Below, one piece after another: positions 1 through 8,654 of a stretch of DNA of 64,000 nucleotides (within the stretch, counting starts at the first letter, position 1; every line of letters starts with the position of its first letter). The notes under the pieces were generated by a model that was not told where the DNA came from, did no database searches, and saw only the letters and a program-made list of their open reading frames with translations. The DNA is from Gemmatimonadaceae bacterium (GTDB lineage Bacteria > Gemmatimonadota > Gemmatimonadetes > Gemmatimonadales > Gemmatimonadaceae). The stretch is taken from contig JACCWE010000030.1 in NCBI GenBank assembly GCA_013697785.1, forward strand, positions 1 to 64,000, read 5' to 3'. Made by a program: the position numbers and the translations under genes.

Positions 1-497
1 CCGCTCGGCACGACGCGCACGCGCTCCGGGCGCACGCCAGCGGCCAGCAGCCCGGCGACACCCGCCCGACTCACGGAAATCAGCCGGTCCGCGCGCGCGT
101 ACTTCCATCGCGTCGGCCGATTGCCTCTGAGCGGCGTCGTCACGCGGCGCGCGAAGACGATCTTCGCGCCAGTGCCGAGCGCTGCGAGGGCAGCGAGCGC
201 CATCGTGTGTCCGGACTGCGCGTGCACGATCGAAACGCGCTCCCGCCTGATCACCCGCCGAAGTCTGAGCACGGTCCACGGCCCCCATTCGGCGATCAGC
301 GGGTCTATGGCGACTATTTCTATACCTGCCTCGCGTGCACGCTTCGCCAGAGGAACCCCCGTGCGCAGCGCGAAGATCGGACGGCCTCCGTGGCGGCGCA
401 GTCCCTCACCCATCCACAGAAGCTGCCGTTGCCCGCCCCGCCACTCCGTGTTGATGTCCAGATAGAGAATCGTGAGGGGTGCCGGGGCTCCCGTCAC
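1..497 (-). CDS. Glycosyltransferase family 4, N-terminal part (cut by window edge)
   Basis: I translated this from the minus strand; it stays open to the window edge, so only about 165 N-terminal residues are present. They look like the donor-independent N-terminal Rossmann half of a GT4 enzyme: a first strand reading LTILYLDINTEWRGGQRQLL, then a run ending near VHAQSGHTMALAALAAL, and later LISVSRAGVAGLLAAGV, which is the usual stretch before the nucleotide-sugar domain. The start is GTG at 497, overlapping the stop of the upstream DUF4254 half-gene in a GTGA, so it belongs to that operon. It sits beside GT9 heptosyltransferase-type genes, suggesting LPS-core or other surface glycan assembly. 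The sugar and acceptor cannot be told. Confidence 0.8.
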   Translation of the reverse strand, partial: MTGAPAPLTILYLDINTEWRGGQRQLLWMGEGLRRHGGRPIFALRTGVPLAKRAREAGIEIVAIDPLIAEWGPWTVLRLRRVIRRERVSIVHAQSGHTMALAALAALGTGAKIVFARRVTTPLRGNRPTRWKYARADRLISVSRAGVAGLLAAGVRPERVRVVPS

Positions 498-793
498 GCC
501 TTCTCCTCAGCACGCGGTGTACGATAGGCGGGATCGTTGTACATCTTGAATTGCCGATACACGCGCGGGACGACGCGCCCCGATGCGATATCGGCGAGAA
601 GCGTCGCGAGCTCCGCGGCGAGATCGTCGCGCTGCCGCGTGAGCACGTGCAGCTTCTCGCGGCACTGGTCGCGAAACGCTGGCGCCGCATCGGTGCGCTC
701 CATCTGCTCGCGCATGTGATAGCGCTTGAGCTCCATGATGCTGAGCTTGTCCGCGAGCCAGCCGACCGTCTCAGCCACCGGTTGCGTCCCCAT
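494..793 (-). CDS. DUF4254 protein, C-terminal half (probably split gene)
   Basis: This encodes 99 residues starting [20 protein letters not shown] and ending around [14 protein letters not shown]. The middle block ([20 protein letters not shown], then the coiled-coil-like [17 protein letters not shown]) and the [10 protein letters not shown] ending are what I remember from the second half of DUF4254, a family of unknown function near glycosyltransferase genes. The first half of the family lies in another frame just upstream (771-1010). The two overlap by 23 bases and would join if one base of a 4-base homopolymer at 788-791 were absent. Either this is a coupled two-gene version or a frameshift. 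The stop overlaps the start of the GT4 gene. Confidence 0.7.
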   Translation of the reverse strand: MGTQPVAETVGWLADKLSIMELKRYHMREQMERTDAAPAFRDQCREKLHVLTRQRDDLAAELATLLADIASGRVVPRVYRQFKMYNDPAYRTPRAEEKA

Positions 794-1010
794 CGCGATT
801 CTCGCGCACGGTGCGCATCACCTGATCATCGATTCGCTCGATGAGATCGTTGCGCTGCTGGTTGAGCTTGTCGACGCTCCGCTTGGCATTCGCGACCTGG
901 TGGTCGTCGCCTGCGCGCGCCTTGTCCTCTTCGTGCCACAGCTCGACGTTCGTGCGCGCGAGCTCGGCGATCAGCGCGCCGATCGACGACGACGCCTTTT
1001 CAGTGGGCAT
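771..1010 (-). CDS. DUF4254 protein, N-terminal half (probably split gene)
   Basis: A 79-residue ORF with ATG at 1010 that overlaps the end of the GT9 gene by 11 bases. It contains [18 protein letters not shown] followed by [20 protein letters not shown], which matches the N-terminal helical part of DUF4254 proteins as I know the family. The frame closes with TGA right after [11 protein letters not shown], exactly where the C-terminal half opens in the next frame. A full-length family member would be roughly 170-190 residues, which the two halves together give. Its role is unknown. The operon (GT9, DUF4254, GT4) points to surface glycan synthesis. Confidence 0.7.
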   Translation of the reverse strand: MPTEKASSSIGALIAELARTNVELWHEEDKARAGDDHQVANAKRSVDKLNQQRNDLIERIDDQVMRTVRENRDGDATGG

Positions 1011-2055
1011 GTGCGCTCCGAATCGGTGCGCGAGCGGGCGCGTCGTCCAATAGCTGCACGATCTCCTCCATCACCATGTTCACCGTCACTCCCGAGAAGA
1101 AGTCGTGTCCAGCGCGATGTAGCCTGTTTTCGTCGCGAATGCGAACCGCGGGCCCCGGAGTGCGCAGGGCGATCGTCGTGGCGAGCCCCGGCGCATAGTT
1201 GTCGGGCGTGGTTGGACCGTACACCGTCACACGCGGCACGCCAAGAGCATCGGCCATGTGCGCGGGGCCGGTGTCGCCGGAAAGAAGGACATCGCACGCC
1301 GCGAGAACGCCGAGGAAGCGCCGCATTTCGCGGTCGCGATCGGCGTCGAGCGCGGGGATGATCAGGGCGCGGGGACAGAGCGTGCGCAGCCGGCTCACGA
1401 TCGCATCCGCAGTTCCGGCCGCGAGCACGATTGGCGTGACACCGCGCTCGAGAAGGGCGTTGCCGAGCGCGCCGAACTTCTCGATCGGCCAGTCGCGCGC
1501 GGGGCTGCTGGTCACGAGCGCAAAGGCGACGCGATGTCCGATCGCCGGTGCTCCGGCCGTGCGCAGGTCTGTTTCGCCCTGCGTACGCTCGCGATCCGTG
1601 AGCTCGATCCGAGGAAGCGTGTCGCCTGTCGCGATCCCCGCGAGCTCGAGTAGCCGCCTGCGCCTCCGCACTACATACTCGGCAGCGCCGGCGCGCGCGA
1701 GCGCATGGGTGTACGCGAGCGTGGCCGCGCGAATCTTCCAACCGACGCGGAGCGGCGCTCCAGAGGCGCGAGTGATCATCGCGGTGCGCATGCTCCCCTG
1801 AATGTCCAAGACTGCGTCGTAATGAGCGGCGCGCACGAGCCGCGCTGTTCCGAACGTGCCGTGGTCCTCGAGCACGATCCTCGTTCGGATGAGCGGATGC
1901 CCGGCCACGAGTGGAGCCGCGTGCTCGCCGACGAGCATGTCGATCGACGCATCCGGCAGCGCTCGCCGGAGATCATCGAGCAGCGCCGTGGTCAGAACCA
2001 CGTCGCCGAGCCGGCGCAATTGAATGAGGAGGACTTGTTGGATGCGTTCAGCCAT
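1000..2055 (-). CDS. GT9 family glycosyltransferase (heptosyltransferase type)
   Basis: A 351-residue protein of the ADP-heptose:LPS heptosyltransferase fold. The N-terminus carries the GT9 signature strand and loop, [21 protein letters not shown], and the C-terminal nucleotide-sugar domain shows [18 protein letters not shown] followed by [11 protein letters not shown], the conserved GDTGPxH and GPTxP elements. GT9 enzymes transfer heptose or related sugars to LPS-core acceptors at the inner face of the inner membrane. ATG at 2055 is supported by the position of the first strand. It is divergent from a second GT9 gene, and the DUF4254 and GT4 genes follow in the same direction with overlaps. 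The exact sugar donor is not determinable. Confidence 0.85.
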   Translation of the reverse strand: MAERIQQVLLIQLRRLGDVVLTTALLDDLRRALPDASIDMLVGEHAAPLVAGHPLIRTRIVLEDHGTFGTARLVRAAHYDAVLDIQGSMRTAMITRASGAPLRVGWKIRAATLAYTHALARAGAAEYVVRRRRRLLELAGIATGDTLPRIELTDRERTQGETDLRTAGAPAIGHRVAFALVTSSPARDWPIEKFGALGNALLERGVTPIVLAAGTADAIVSRLRTLCPRALIIPALDADRDREMRRFLGVLAACDVLLSGDTGPAHMADALGVPRVTVYGPTTPDNYAPGLATTIALRTPGPAVRIRDENRLHRAGHDFFSGVTVNMVMEEIVQLLDDAPARAPIRSAHAH

Positions 2056-2143
2056 TCACGTTGCCGGTGACGCGCAGAAATATACATTGCTGGTGAGCTC
2101 GGTGCACCGCGCGCCGCGCCGCTCAGCCACTACCTTCCCGCTC

Positions 2144-3208
2144 GTGCCGCCACCCACCCGAAGCGCTGGTCGCCGCTACTGCATCGTGATGCTCAGTGCC
2201 GTCGGCGATGCCGTGCACGTGCTGCCAGTCGTCATTGCGATCAAGCGCGCTGACCCGCAGTCGCACATCACGTGGATCCTGCAGCAGGGTCCCGCATCGC
2301 TCGTTGATGGGCATCCAATGGTGGACGAGATCGTGCGCTTCGATCGCTCGCGCGGCTGGCGCGCCTTTGCCGATGTGCGGGAGCTCTTCCGCGGGCGGCA
2401 CTTCGACGTCGTGCTCGCGCTTCAGGATTACTTCAAGGCGGGGATACTCACGGCGATCACGCCCGCTTCCTTGAAGCTCGGCTACGATCGCGCTCGCGCG
2501 CGCGACGCGAATTGGCTCTTTACGAACAGGCGAATCCCTCCGCACGCGCCGCAGCACATCCAGGACGAATATCTCGAGTTCGCATCCGCGCTCGGGATCG
2601 AGCCGCAGCCAGTGCGGTGGGAGCTGGGTCCGTGGGACAGCGAGCGCGCATGGCAGCGAGAGTTCGTGAAGCAGCTCGATCGGCCGATCGTTTCGCTGGT
2701 GATCGGCACGAGCCGCCCGCACAAGGACTGGTACGCCGAGCGATGGGGCGAGCTCGCCGATGCGCTCTCGGGGCGCTACGGATTGCAGCCCGTGCTCGTG
2801 GGTGGACGCTCATCCCGCGAAGTCGCGACGGAGATGATCATCATGGAGCGCACCCGGCAGAAACCCATCTCGGCGCTCAACAGTGGGCTGCGGCGACTGG
2901 CCTCGATTCTCGACGCGAGCGCGCTCGTGATCTCACTCGACACCGGGCCGCTGCACATGGCCGTCGCGTTGAGCAAGCCCGTCATCTCGCTGCTCGGCTT
3001 CAGCAACCCGCTCCGCACCGGACCGTACCGCGCTTCGCAGGAGCTGATCGTCAACGCGTATGGCGAGATGTGGAACGGTGACCGCCTCGCGACTGATCGG
3101 CGCATGGATCGCATGCAGACCATCGGCGTCGCGGACGTGCTCGAGAAGGTCGCGCTGTGGAAGGAGCGCTACGCCGACGGTGGGGCGAGCAGCGCGCCGA
3201 ATTCGTAG
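2144..3208 (+). CDS. GT9 family glycosyltransferase (heptosyltransferase type)
   Basis: A second GT9 enzyme, about 354 residues from a GTG at 2144. Seen are the first strand and loop YCIVMLSAVGDAVHVLPVVI, a central IGTSRPHKDWYAERWGELAD (the W(P/Y)-x-(E/R)-xW region of GT9), and a late VISLDTGPLHMAVALSKPVI with LLGFSNPLRTGPYR. The reading frame extends upstream over the divergent neighbour, but that part is low-quality sequence. The start was chosen so that the first beta strand is intact, and GTG 2092 or an in-frame ATG at 2189 cannot be excluded. The last 40 bases overlap the end of maf on the other strand. Confidence 0.83.
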   Translation: MPPPTRSAGRRYCIVMLSAVGDAVHVLPVVIAIKRADPQSHITWILQQGPASLVDGHPMVDEIVRFDRSRGWRAFADVRELFRGRHFDVVLALQDYFKAGILTAITPASLKLGYDRARARDANWLFTNRRIPPHAPQHIQDEYLEFASALGIEPQPVRWELGPWDSERAWQREFVKQLDRPIVSLVIGTSRPHKDWYAERWGELADALSGRYGLQPVLVGGRSSREVATEMIIMERTRQKPISALNSGLRRLASILDASALVISLDTGPLHMAVALSKPVISLLGFSNPLRTGPYRASQELIVNAYGEMWNGDRLATDRRMDRMQTIGVADVLEKVALWKERYADGGASSAPNS

Positions 3209-3774
3209 CGCACGCCGATCTCCTGTAGCAGATCGACCATGCGGGCGAGCGGAAGTCCCATCACGGCAAAGTAGTCGCCGTCGACACGCTCGATCAGCGT
3301 CGCGCCGAAGCCCTGGATGCCGTAGGAGCCCGCCTTGTCCATCGGCTCGCCCGTCGCTACGTACGCGCCAATGCGCTCCGTGTCGAGCGAGCGGAAGGTG
3401 ACGCGTACGGATTCGACGTCCGCGTGCATTTTCCCGCGGTATGACACTGCGACGGCCGTGAGCACCACGTGGGTCTGCCCGCCGAGCATCGAGAGCATGC
3501 GCGCGGCGTCGGCTTCGTCGCGCGGCTTGCCGAGCACGAGTCCGTCGACGACGACGATCGTGTCGGCGGAGATGACGACGGCCTCGGGGTGAAGCACCGC
3601 AATGGTCGCGCCCTTTTCGCGCGCGAGACGCAGGGCGTGCGGCGCCGCTTCTTCGCCATCCCGATACGTCTCGTCGATGTCGGCGGGGATCACCTCGTGC
3701 CCGATGCCGACGAGATCGAGAAGCTCGCGGCGCCGCGGCGACGACGATGCGAGGATGACGCGCGGCGAGATCAT
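3169..3774 (-). CDS. maf: Maf-like nucleoside triphosphate pyrophosphatase
   Basis: A 201-residue Maf/YhdE/YceF-family protein. It starts with VILASSSPRRRELLDLVGI, the conserved SxSPRR substrate loop, and has the family motifs VISADTIVVVDGLVLGKP and the GSYGIQGFGA segment near residue 150. Family members hydrolyse non-canonical or canonical NTPs (dTTP/UTP or m7GTP) to the monophosphate and were first described as septum-formation inhibitors. Length is normal. The start ATG overlaps the stop of dtd by 4 bases, so the two are co-translated. Its 3' end runs 40 bases into the convergent GT9 gene. Confidence 0.92.
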   Translation of the reverse strand: MISPRVILASSSPRRRELLDLVGIGHEVIPADIDETYRDGEEAAPHALRLAREKGATIAVLHPEAVVISADTIVVVDGLVLGKPRDEADAARMLSMLGGQTHVVLTAVAVSYRGKMHADVESVRVTFRSLDTERIGAYVATGEPMDKAGSYGIQGFGATLIERVDGDYFAVMGLPLARMVDLLQEIGVRYEFGALLAPPSA

Positions 3775-4208
3775 CGTTCGAGCCAGATGGTGGTGGGTCC
3801 ATCGTTCACGAGCTCGACCTCGCTCATCGCGCCGAACTCTCCCGTCTCGACGGTGCAGCCGCGATCGCGCAGCATCGCGACGAACGAGTCATAGAGCGGC
3901 TCGGCGATCGGCCCTGGCGCGGCGGCGAGAAAGCTCGGACGACGGCCGGCGGTGGCGTCGCCATAGAGTGTGAATTGCGAGATCACGAGAATGGCGCCGG
4001 TCACATCGGAGAGGGCGAGATTCATCTTGCCGGCGGGATCGGCGAGGATGCGAAGGCCGGCGATCTTGTCGGCCATCCAGATGAGTTGCGGCTCGGTGTC
4101 CGTCTGCGTGAAGCCGACGAGCAAACAGTAGCCGACGCCGATCTTTCCGACGACGCGCCCGTCGACGCGAACTTCGGCGCGGGAGACGCGCTGGAGGAGG
4201 ACTCGCAT
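3771..4208 (-). CDS. dtd: D-aminoacyl-tRNA deacylase
   Basis: A 145-residue DTD protein, typical full length. It begins MRVLLQRVSRAEVRVDG, has the family motif VISQFTLYGDATAGRRPSF in the middle and the substrate-chirality loop VNDGPTTIW at the C-terminus (the family usually has N(S/D)GPVT). It removes D-amino acids, and glycine from mischarged tRNA-Ala, in the cytoplasm. It is the first gene of a dtd-maf pair with a 4-base overlap. The upstream 140-base gap carries three 10-bp-spaced repeats. Confidence 0.93.
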   Translation of the reverse strand: MRVLLQRVSRAEVRVDGRVVGKIGVGYCLLVGFTQTDTEPQLIWMADKIAGLRILADPAGKMNLALSDVTGAILVISQFTLYGDATAGRRPSFLAAAPGPIAEPLYDSFVAMLRDRGCTVETGEFGAMSEVELVNDGPTTIWLER

Positions 4209-4247
4209 GGGGGAAATCTACGTTGGCAGCGACACCCTCGGCGCGTG

Positions 4248-4274
4248 TAGCGCCGCATAGCGCCTCATAGCGCC
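4248..4274. repeat. Three TAGCGCC direct repeats at 10-bp spacing
   Basis: TAGCGCC occurs at 4248, 4258 and 4268, one helical turn apart, in the 140-base gap between dtd (which reads away to the left) and the end of the DUF427 gene. The spacing would put a bound protein on one face of the helix. No other structure was seen in this gap. It could also be a chance slippage product. Confidence 0.45.
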
Positions 4275-4348
4275 CGTCAGCAACAACGTGAAGAGAAGAA
4301 GCGAGAACATCCCCGCCTCACCGTGCGAAGGCGGATGTCAATCCGTTC

Positions 4349-4843
4349 TTACCATCCCCTCGTGTTCGGCCCGCCTTTGAAAGGCCCCGCCACCTTGGAT
4401 GTTATCCACCCGCCGTAAAACCCGCCTTCCTGCGGTGTCACTCGCTCACCGTCCACCGTGCACTCATCGAACGGCGTGGCGTAAAACGCGACGTGATCCT
4501 TGATGCGGGCGAACTCCTCGCTTGGAACGGGATAGCTCCACGCGGCACTGGCGAGTGTCTCGTCACTCACGAGCACATCGTAATACGCAGCCTGCCCCTT
4601 CCACTCGCAGAGCGTGGCACCCTCTACGGGTCTGAGCACGCCACGTGTGATGTCCCCTCGCGGGAAGTAATACGTGGGCGGATGGCTCGTTTCGAGTGTG
4701 CGCACGCCGCGTGTCGTGTCCGCGATGACAATGCCTCGATGCACGATCCGTAGATGATGCGTGGTGGCCTCCGCAATCGCCGGACGCGGAAACGACCAAA
4801 CGCTTTCCTGCCCGGGGCGAACGGGATCGGGAGTGATTCTCAT
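4349..4843 (-). CDS. DUF427 domain protein
   Basis: A 164-residue protein that I recognise as DUF427: ESVWSFPRPAIAEATTHHLRI at the start, VIADTTRGVRTLETSHPPTYY, then YFPRGDITRGVLRP, CEWKGQAAYYDV and FYATPFDECTVDGERV. DUF427 proteins are small soluble beta-rich proteins of unknown function; the core is usually about 90-120 residues, so this is a slightly longer version with a C-terminal GGFYGGWITSKVAGPFKG tail. It stands alone between dtd and a small membrane protein on the same strand. No signal peptide or membrane segment is seen. Confidence 0.85.
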   Translation of the reverse strand: MRITPDPVRPGQESVWSFPRPAIAEATTHHLRIVHRGIVIADTTRGVRTLETSHPPTYYFPRGDITRGVLRPVEGATLCEWKGQAAYYDVLVSDETLASAAWSYPVPSEEFARIKDHVAFYATPFDECTVDGERVTPQEGGFYGGWITSKVAGPFKGGPNTRGW

Positions 4844-4906
4844 ACTACTCGAAGCGCGCGATGCAGCGGGTTGTTCCCCAACCCTGCTTCTCGCTGAGAT
4901 CCGCTG

Positions 4907-5215
4907 CTAATACCCGACGGTGGGAAGCACCACAGTCCAGATCGCGATGATCTGCACCGCCGTCAGCGCCACTCCGCACACGAAGATCATCACGCTCTGT
5001 GTATTTCTCAGCGTCGGAAAGCGACGCAGATACCAGGCGCTCGCGATCAACCCAACGAGTCCGAGCGTGCAGGAGATCGTCAGCGTGCGCATGAGCGCAC
5101 GCGGATGCCAGTGCTCCGTCAGCGGACCCGCGCTCACCAGGAAGGCGATGAGCATCACGATGCCGAGCAGGGAGACGATCTGGAACGCGAGCAGTTGCCA
5201 GCGAGCAGGAGTCAT
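4907..5215 (-). CDS. Small membrane protein of unknown function
   Basis: I do not recognise the family. The 102 residues form three predicted membrane helices: residues about 8-30 (LAFQIVSLLGIVMLIAFLVS), 43-64 (TLTISCTLGLVGLIASAWYL) and 75-98 (MIFVCGVALTAVQIIAIWTV). There is a short periplasmic or cytoplasmic loop rich in His/Trp (EHWHPRALMR) between the first two. It lies on the same strand as glmS and DUF427 with 63-70 base gaps, so co-transcription is possible but not shown. Confidence 0.6.
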   Translation of the reverse strand: MTPARWQLLAFQIVSLLGIVMLIAFLVSAGPLTEHWHPRALMRTLTISCTLGLVGLIASAWYLRRFPTLRNTQSVMIFVCGVALTAVQIIAIWTVVLPTVGY

Positions 5216-5285
5216 GGTTCCGCGTGCCGAGGGGGCCCTAACTGCTCAACCGACGCGCTTCCCCGTCAAACCGTCACTCCCCAGC

Positions 5286-7112
5286 TCACTCCACCGTCAC
5301 CGACTTCGCCAGATTCCTGGGCTGATCCACGTTCGCGCCGCGCTTCACCGCGATATAGTACGCAAGCAGCTGCAGCGGCACCGACGCGAGGATCGGCGTA
5401 AACATGTCGATCGTCTCCGGAATCCGAATCTCGTAGTCCAGCTTGCCTGCGAGCGCCGGCTCCGAGCGGCTCGTCAGCGCGATGACGCGTCCGCCGCGCG
5501 CCTTCACCTCGTGAATGTTCGAGACGATCTTGTCGAACACCGAGTCGTGCGGCGCGATAAACACCACCGGCATATTCTCGTCGATCAGCGCGATCGGACC
5601 ATGCTTCATCTCGGCGGCGGGATAACCCTCCGCGTGGATGTAGCTGATCTCCTTCAGCTTGAGCGCGCCCTCGAGTGCCGCCGGGAAGTTGTAGCCTCGG
5701 CCCAGGTACAAAAAGTTCGTGGCATCCTTGAACTGCTCTGCGATCTCTTCGATGGCCGGCGCAGTCTCCAGAATTGCCGCGATCTGGTCGGGGAGCTTCT
5801 GCATCGCGTCGACGATGCGTTTCCCCTCGAGCTCCGTAAGCCCGCGCAGACGCGCGAGCTTGAGCGCGAACAGCGCGAGCGCCGTCACCTGGCTCGAAAA
5901 TGCCTTCGTCGACGCGACGCCGATTTCCGGCCCCGCGTGGATGTAGATACCACCGTCCGACTCGCGCGCGATCGTCGATCCGACCACGTTCACGATGCCG
6001 AGCGCGCACGCACCACGACGTTGTGCCTCGCGCATCGCGGCCAGCGTGTCCGCCGTCTCCCCGGACTGCGAGATCACGATGCAGAGCGTCTTCTCGCTGA
6101 TGATCGGATTGCGGTAGCGGAGCTCCGACGCGTACTCGACTTCCACCGGCACCCGCGCGAGCTCCTCGATCAGGAACTCGCCGATGAGCGCCGAATGCCA
6201 GCTCGTTCCGCACGCGGTGATCAGGATGTTGTCGAACTTGAGCAGCTCTTCGGGCGAAAGGTTCAGACCGCCGAGCTTCGCCGTTCCCGTCTCGTTGAGC
6301 AGGCGGCCACGCATCGTGTTCTTCACGGTGTCGGGCTGCTCGAAGATCTCCTTGAGCATGAAGTGCGCGAAGCCGCCTCGCTCGATCATGTCCAGATCCC
6401 AGTCGATCGTCGCCACACCGCGCTCGAGCGGCAGCGCGTCCATGTCGATGATCTGATAGCCGTTGCGGTCGAGCACCGCGAGGTCGCCATCATCGAGATA
6501 GATGACCTGTCGCGTGTGCGCGAGGATCGCCGAGACGTCGCTCGCGACGAAGTACTCCCCTTCGCCGAGACCGACCAGGAGCGGACTTCCCTTGCGCGCG
6601 GCGACGATCTTGTCGCGGTCATCGCTGCACACGACCGCGATGCCGTACGTCCCCTCCACCTTCGACAGCGCCTCGATGACCGCCTGCTCGAGATTGCCGT
6701 CGTAGACCTCCTCGATGAGATGCGCGAGCACTTCGGTGTCGGTATCCGAGCGGAAGGTATGGCCGAGATCCTCGAGCGCCTGCCGCAGAGCGGAGCCGTT
6801 CTCGATGATGCCGTTGTGCACGACCGCGATCTTTTCGTCACAGCTCATCTGCGGATGCGCATTGATGAAATTCGGCGCGCCATGCGTCGCCCAGCGAGTG
6901 TGCGCAATGCCGAGCGTTCCATTGATCGGCGTCGACGTGACCAGATTCTCGAGCTCCAGAATCTTGCCTGCCGCCTTGCGAGTCTCGACCCCCTTCCCGT
7001 TCATGATCGCGATGCCAGCCGAGTCATAGCCGCGATACTCGAGGCGCTTGAGCCCCTCGAGCAACATTGGCGTCGCCTGCCGTGGTCCGACGTATCCGAC
7101 AATTCCGCACAT
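5286..7112 (-). CDS. glmS: Glutamine-fructose-6-phosphate aminotransferase
   Basis: About 608 residues. The class II glutaminase domain starts MCGIVGYVGPRQATPMLLEG; the Cys after the initiator Met is the nucleophile, so ATG 7112 is chosen over an in-frame ATG nine bases upstream. The glutaminase motifs RWATHGAPN, HNGIIEN and SDTDTEVLAHL are present. Two SIS isomerase domains follow (ITACGTSWHSALIGEFL, CIVISQSGETADTLAAM and later LGRGYNFPAALEGALKLKEI), with the usual NLAKSVTVE end. It makes glucosamine-6-phosphate for peptidoglycan and LPS. It follows glmM by 21 bases, and the two act in consecutive steps. Confidence 0.97.
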   Translation of the reverse strand: MCGIVGYVGPRQATPMLLEGLKRLEYRGYDSAGIAIMNGKGVETRKAAGKILELENLVTSTPINGTLGIAHTRWATHGAPNFINAHPQMSCDEKIAVVHNGIIENGSALRQALEDLGHTFRSDTDTEVLAHLIEEVYDGNLEQAVIEALSKVEGTYGIAVVCSDDRDKIVAARKGSPLLVGLGEGEYFVASDVSAILAHTRQVIYLDDGDLAVLDRNGYQIIDMDALPLERGVATIDWDLDMIERGGFAHFMLKEIFEQPDTVKNTMRGRLLNETGTAKLGGLNLSPEELLKFDNILITACGTSWHSALIGEFLIEELARVPVEVEYASELRYRNPIISEKTLCIVISQSGETADTLAAMREAQRRGACALGIVNVVGSTIARESDGGIYIHAGPEIGVASTKAFSSQVTALALFALKLARLRGLTELEGKRIVDAMQKLPDQIAAILETAPAIEEIAEQFKDATNFLYLGRGYNFPAALEGALKLKEISYIHAEGYPAAEMKHGPIALIDENMPVVFIAPHDSVFDKIVSNIHEVKARGGRVIALTSRSEPALAGKLDYEIRIPETIDMFTPILASVPLQLLAYYIAVKRGANVDQPRNLAKSVTVE

Positions 7113-7133
7113 ATACCGCATTCCCGATAAAAG

Positions 7134-8498
7134 TCAGCGAAGAGCATCGAGCGGTACGCGCGATCGCGCGACGAGCTCACGTGCCTCTTCGTCCGTTGGT
7201 GCCTCTGCAATTACCCGCACGATCGGCTCGGTTCCCGACGGCCGCACATGCACCCACCGATCATCCCACGACAGCCGCAGACCATCCTGCGTATCCACCA
7301 CCGCATCCGCGAAGCTCGCACGCAATGAGCTATACACCGTGTCCAGCGGCGCGTTCGGCCGGTCCAGCTTGTCCTTCACGATCCGGTACTGCGGATAGCG
7401 CGCGAGCACCTTCGACAGCGGCTCGCCATCCTCGACCATCATCTGCAACAGCATCGCCACACCAACCGGCGCATCGCGCCCCAAGTGCAGCTCGGAGAGA
7501 ATCACTCCTCCATTTCCCTCGCCGCCGATCGCCGCGCCTTCGCTTCGCATCCGCAGCGCAACGTTCACTTCGCCAACCGGCGCACGAATCACACTCGTTC
7601 CCGCCTCGGTCGCCACATCATCGACGATCCTGCTCGTCGACAGATTTGCCACCACGGGTCCGGACCGATACCGAAGCGCCAGCCGTGCCGCGAGCGCGAG
7701 CGTCCAGTCCTCTCCGATCGCCTTTCCTGCATCGCACACGAGCGCCAGCCTGTCCACATCCGGGTCTGTCGCGAGACCCACATCGGCGCCAACGGAGAGC
7801 ACGAGTCGTTCCAGTTCCCCCAGGTTTGCCGCGACCGGTTCCGGAGCCCTCGTGAAGCGTCCATCCGTCTCCAGATTGACACCCGTCACCGTGCATCCAA
7901 GACGTTCCAGAAGTGCCGGAATGATGGCGCCGCCTGCCCCATTGGCGCAGTCCAGCGCGACGCGAAACGCGCGTTCACGAATTCGCTCGACCTGTATGAA
8001 TGGAAGCGATAGAACACGCAAAAGGTGCCGCTCGATCGCCTTGGTGTCCTGGGTCACACTCCCCAGTTTGTCCCATGTGGCGTAGGTGATCTCGCTTTCG
8101 ACGACCGCGCGCATCACCGCGCCCTCCTCCGCATCGAGAAAGAGCCCGCTCGCGCCGATGAACTTGAGCGCGTTCCATTCGATTGGGTTGTGGCTGGCGG
8201 TGATCGCGAGGCCGCCGGCCGCGTGCGCATCCTCGACGGCCATTTGAATCGTCGGCGTTGGCGCGAGCCCGACGTCGAGCACGTCGCAGCCGACGCTCTG
8301 GAGCGCCGCAATCGTCGCGCGATGAAACATCGGCCCCGACACACGTGAGTCGCGCCCGACCACGATGGTGCGCGACCCGCCGGCTTTCAGTGCCCACGCA
8401 CCGAAACCCGCCGCAAACTTCGAGATGACCGCCGTGGTCAGCCCATCGCCCACTCGCCCCCGCACACCCGACACGCTGACCATCATTTTCTCGTACAC
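7134..8498 (-). CDS. glmM: Phosphoglucosamine mutase
   Basis: 454 residues of the alpha-D-phosphohexomutase superfamily. The N-terminus has [14 protein letters not shown], then [10 protein letters not shown], the phosphoserine loop [15 protein letters not shown], the metal loop [13 protein letters not shown] (DxDxDR), the sugar-binding GEGNGGVI and the C-terminal phosphate loop [15 protein letters not shown]. It interconverts glucosamine-6-P and glucosamine-1-P. Directly upstream of glmS, so GlmM is the likelier assignment over a general phosphomannomutase. The start is GTG at 8498, with a GGAGG ribosome-binding site seven bases away and a plausible promoter above it. Confidence 0.9.
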   Translation of the reverse strand: MYEKMMVSVSGVRGRVGDGLTTAVISKFAAGFGAWALKAGGSRTIVVGRDSRVSGPMFHRATIAALQSVGCDVLDVGLAPTPTIQMAVEDAHAAGGLAITASHNPIEWNALKFIGASGLFLDAEEGAVMRAVVESEITYATWDKLGSVTQDTKAIERHLLRVLSLPFIQVERIRERAFRVALDCANGAGGAIIPALLERLGCTVTGVNLETDGRFTRAPEPVAANLGELERLVLSVGADVGLATDPDVDRLALVCDAGKAIGEDWTLALAARLALRYRSGPVVANLSTSRIVDDVATEAGTSVIRAPVGEVNVALRMRSEGAAIGGEGNGGVILSELHLGRDAPVGVAMLLQMMVEDGEPLSKVLARYPQYRIVKDKLDRPNAPLDTVYSSLRASFADAVVDTQDGLRLSWDDRWVHVRPSGTEPIVRVIAEAPTDEEARELVARSRVPLDALR

Positions 8499-8525
8499 TC
8501 GATTTCCTCCCTGTTCGTTGCCAAA

Positions 8526-8553
8526 AAGTTAGCCCGCGACGCCGCACCAGCAA
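8526..8553 (-). promoter_or_regulatory. Candidate sigma-70-type promoter for glmM-glmS
   Basis: On the minus strand, TTGCTG (8553-8548) and TAACTT (8531-8526) are separated by 16 bases and end about 27 bases before the GTG of glmM. They are followed by a GGAGG ribosome-binding site at 8510-8506. The elements match the consensus only partly, and the other direction of this 156-base divergent gap drives the chemoreceptor gene. Nothing else clear is seen in the gap. Confidence 0.35.
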
Positions 8554-8654
8554 CCGCGCAACTCGTTACACCACGCGCTCTCACGCGTGAATACCGGGAG
8601 GAGAGCGCCTCGCGTTCTCCGCCGTTCCGCACACCTCGCTCAGCCCCGGCATTC

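Noticed and set aside
4920..7130. A 736-codon plus-strand open frame lying over glmS
   Set aside because: It is the antisense shadow of glmS, rich in Arg/Asp/Leu/His with no domain features. Long shadow frames are expected at this GC content.
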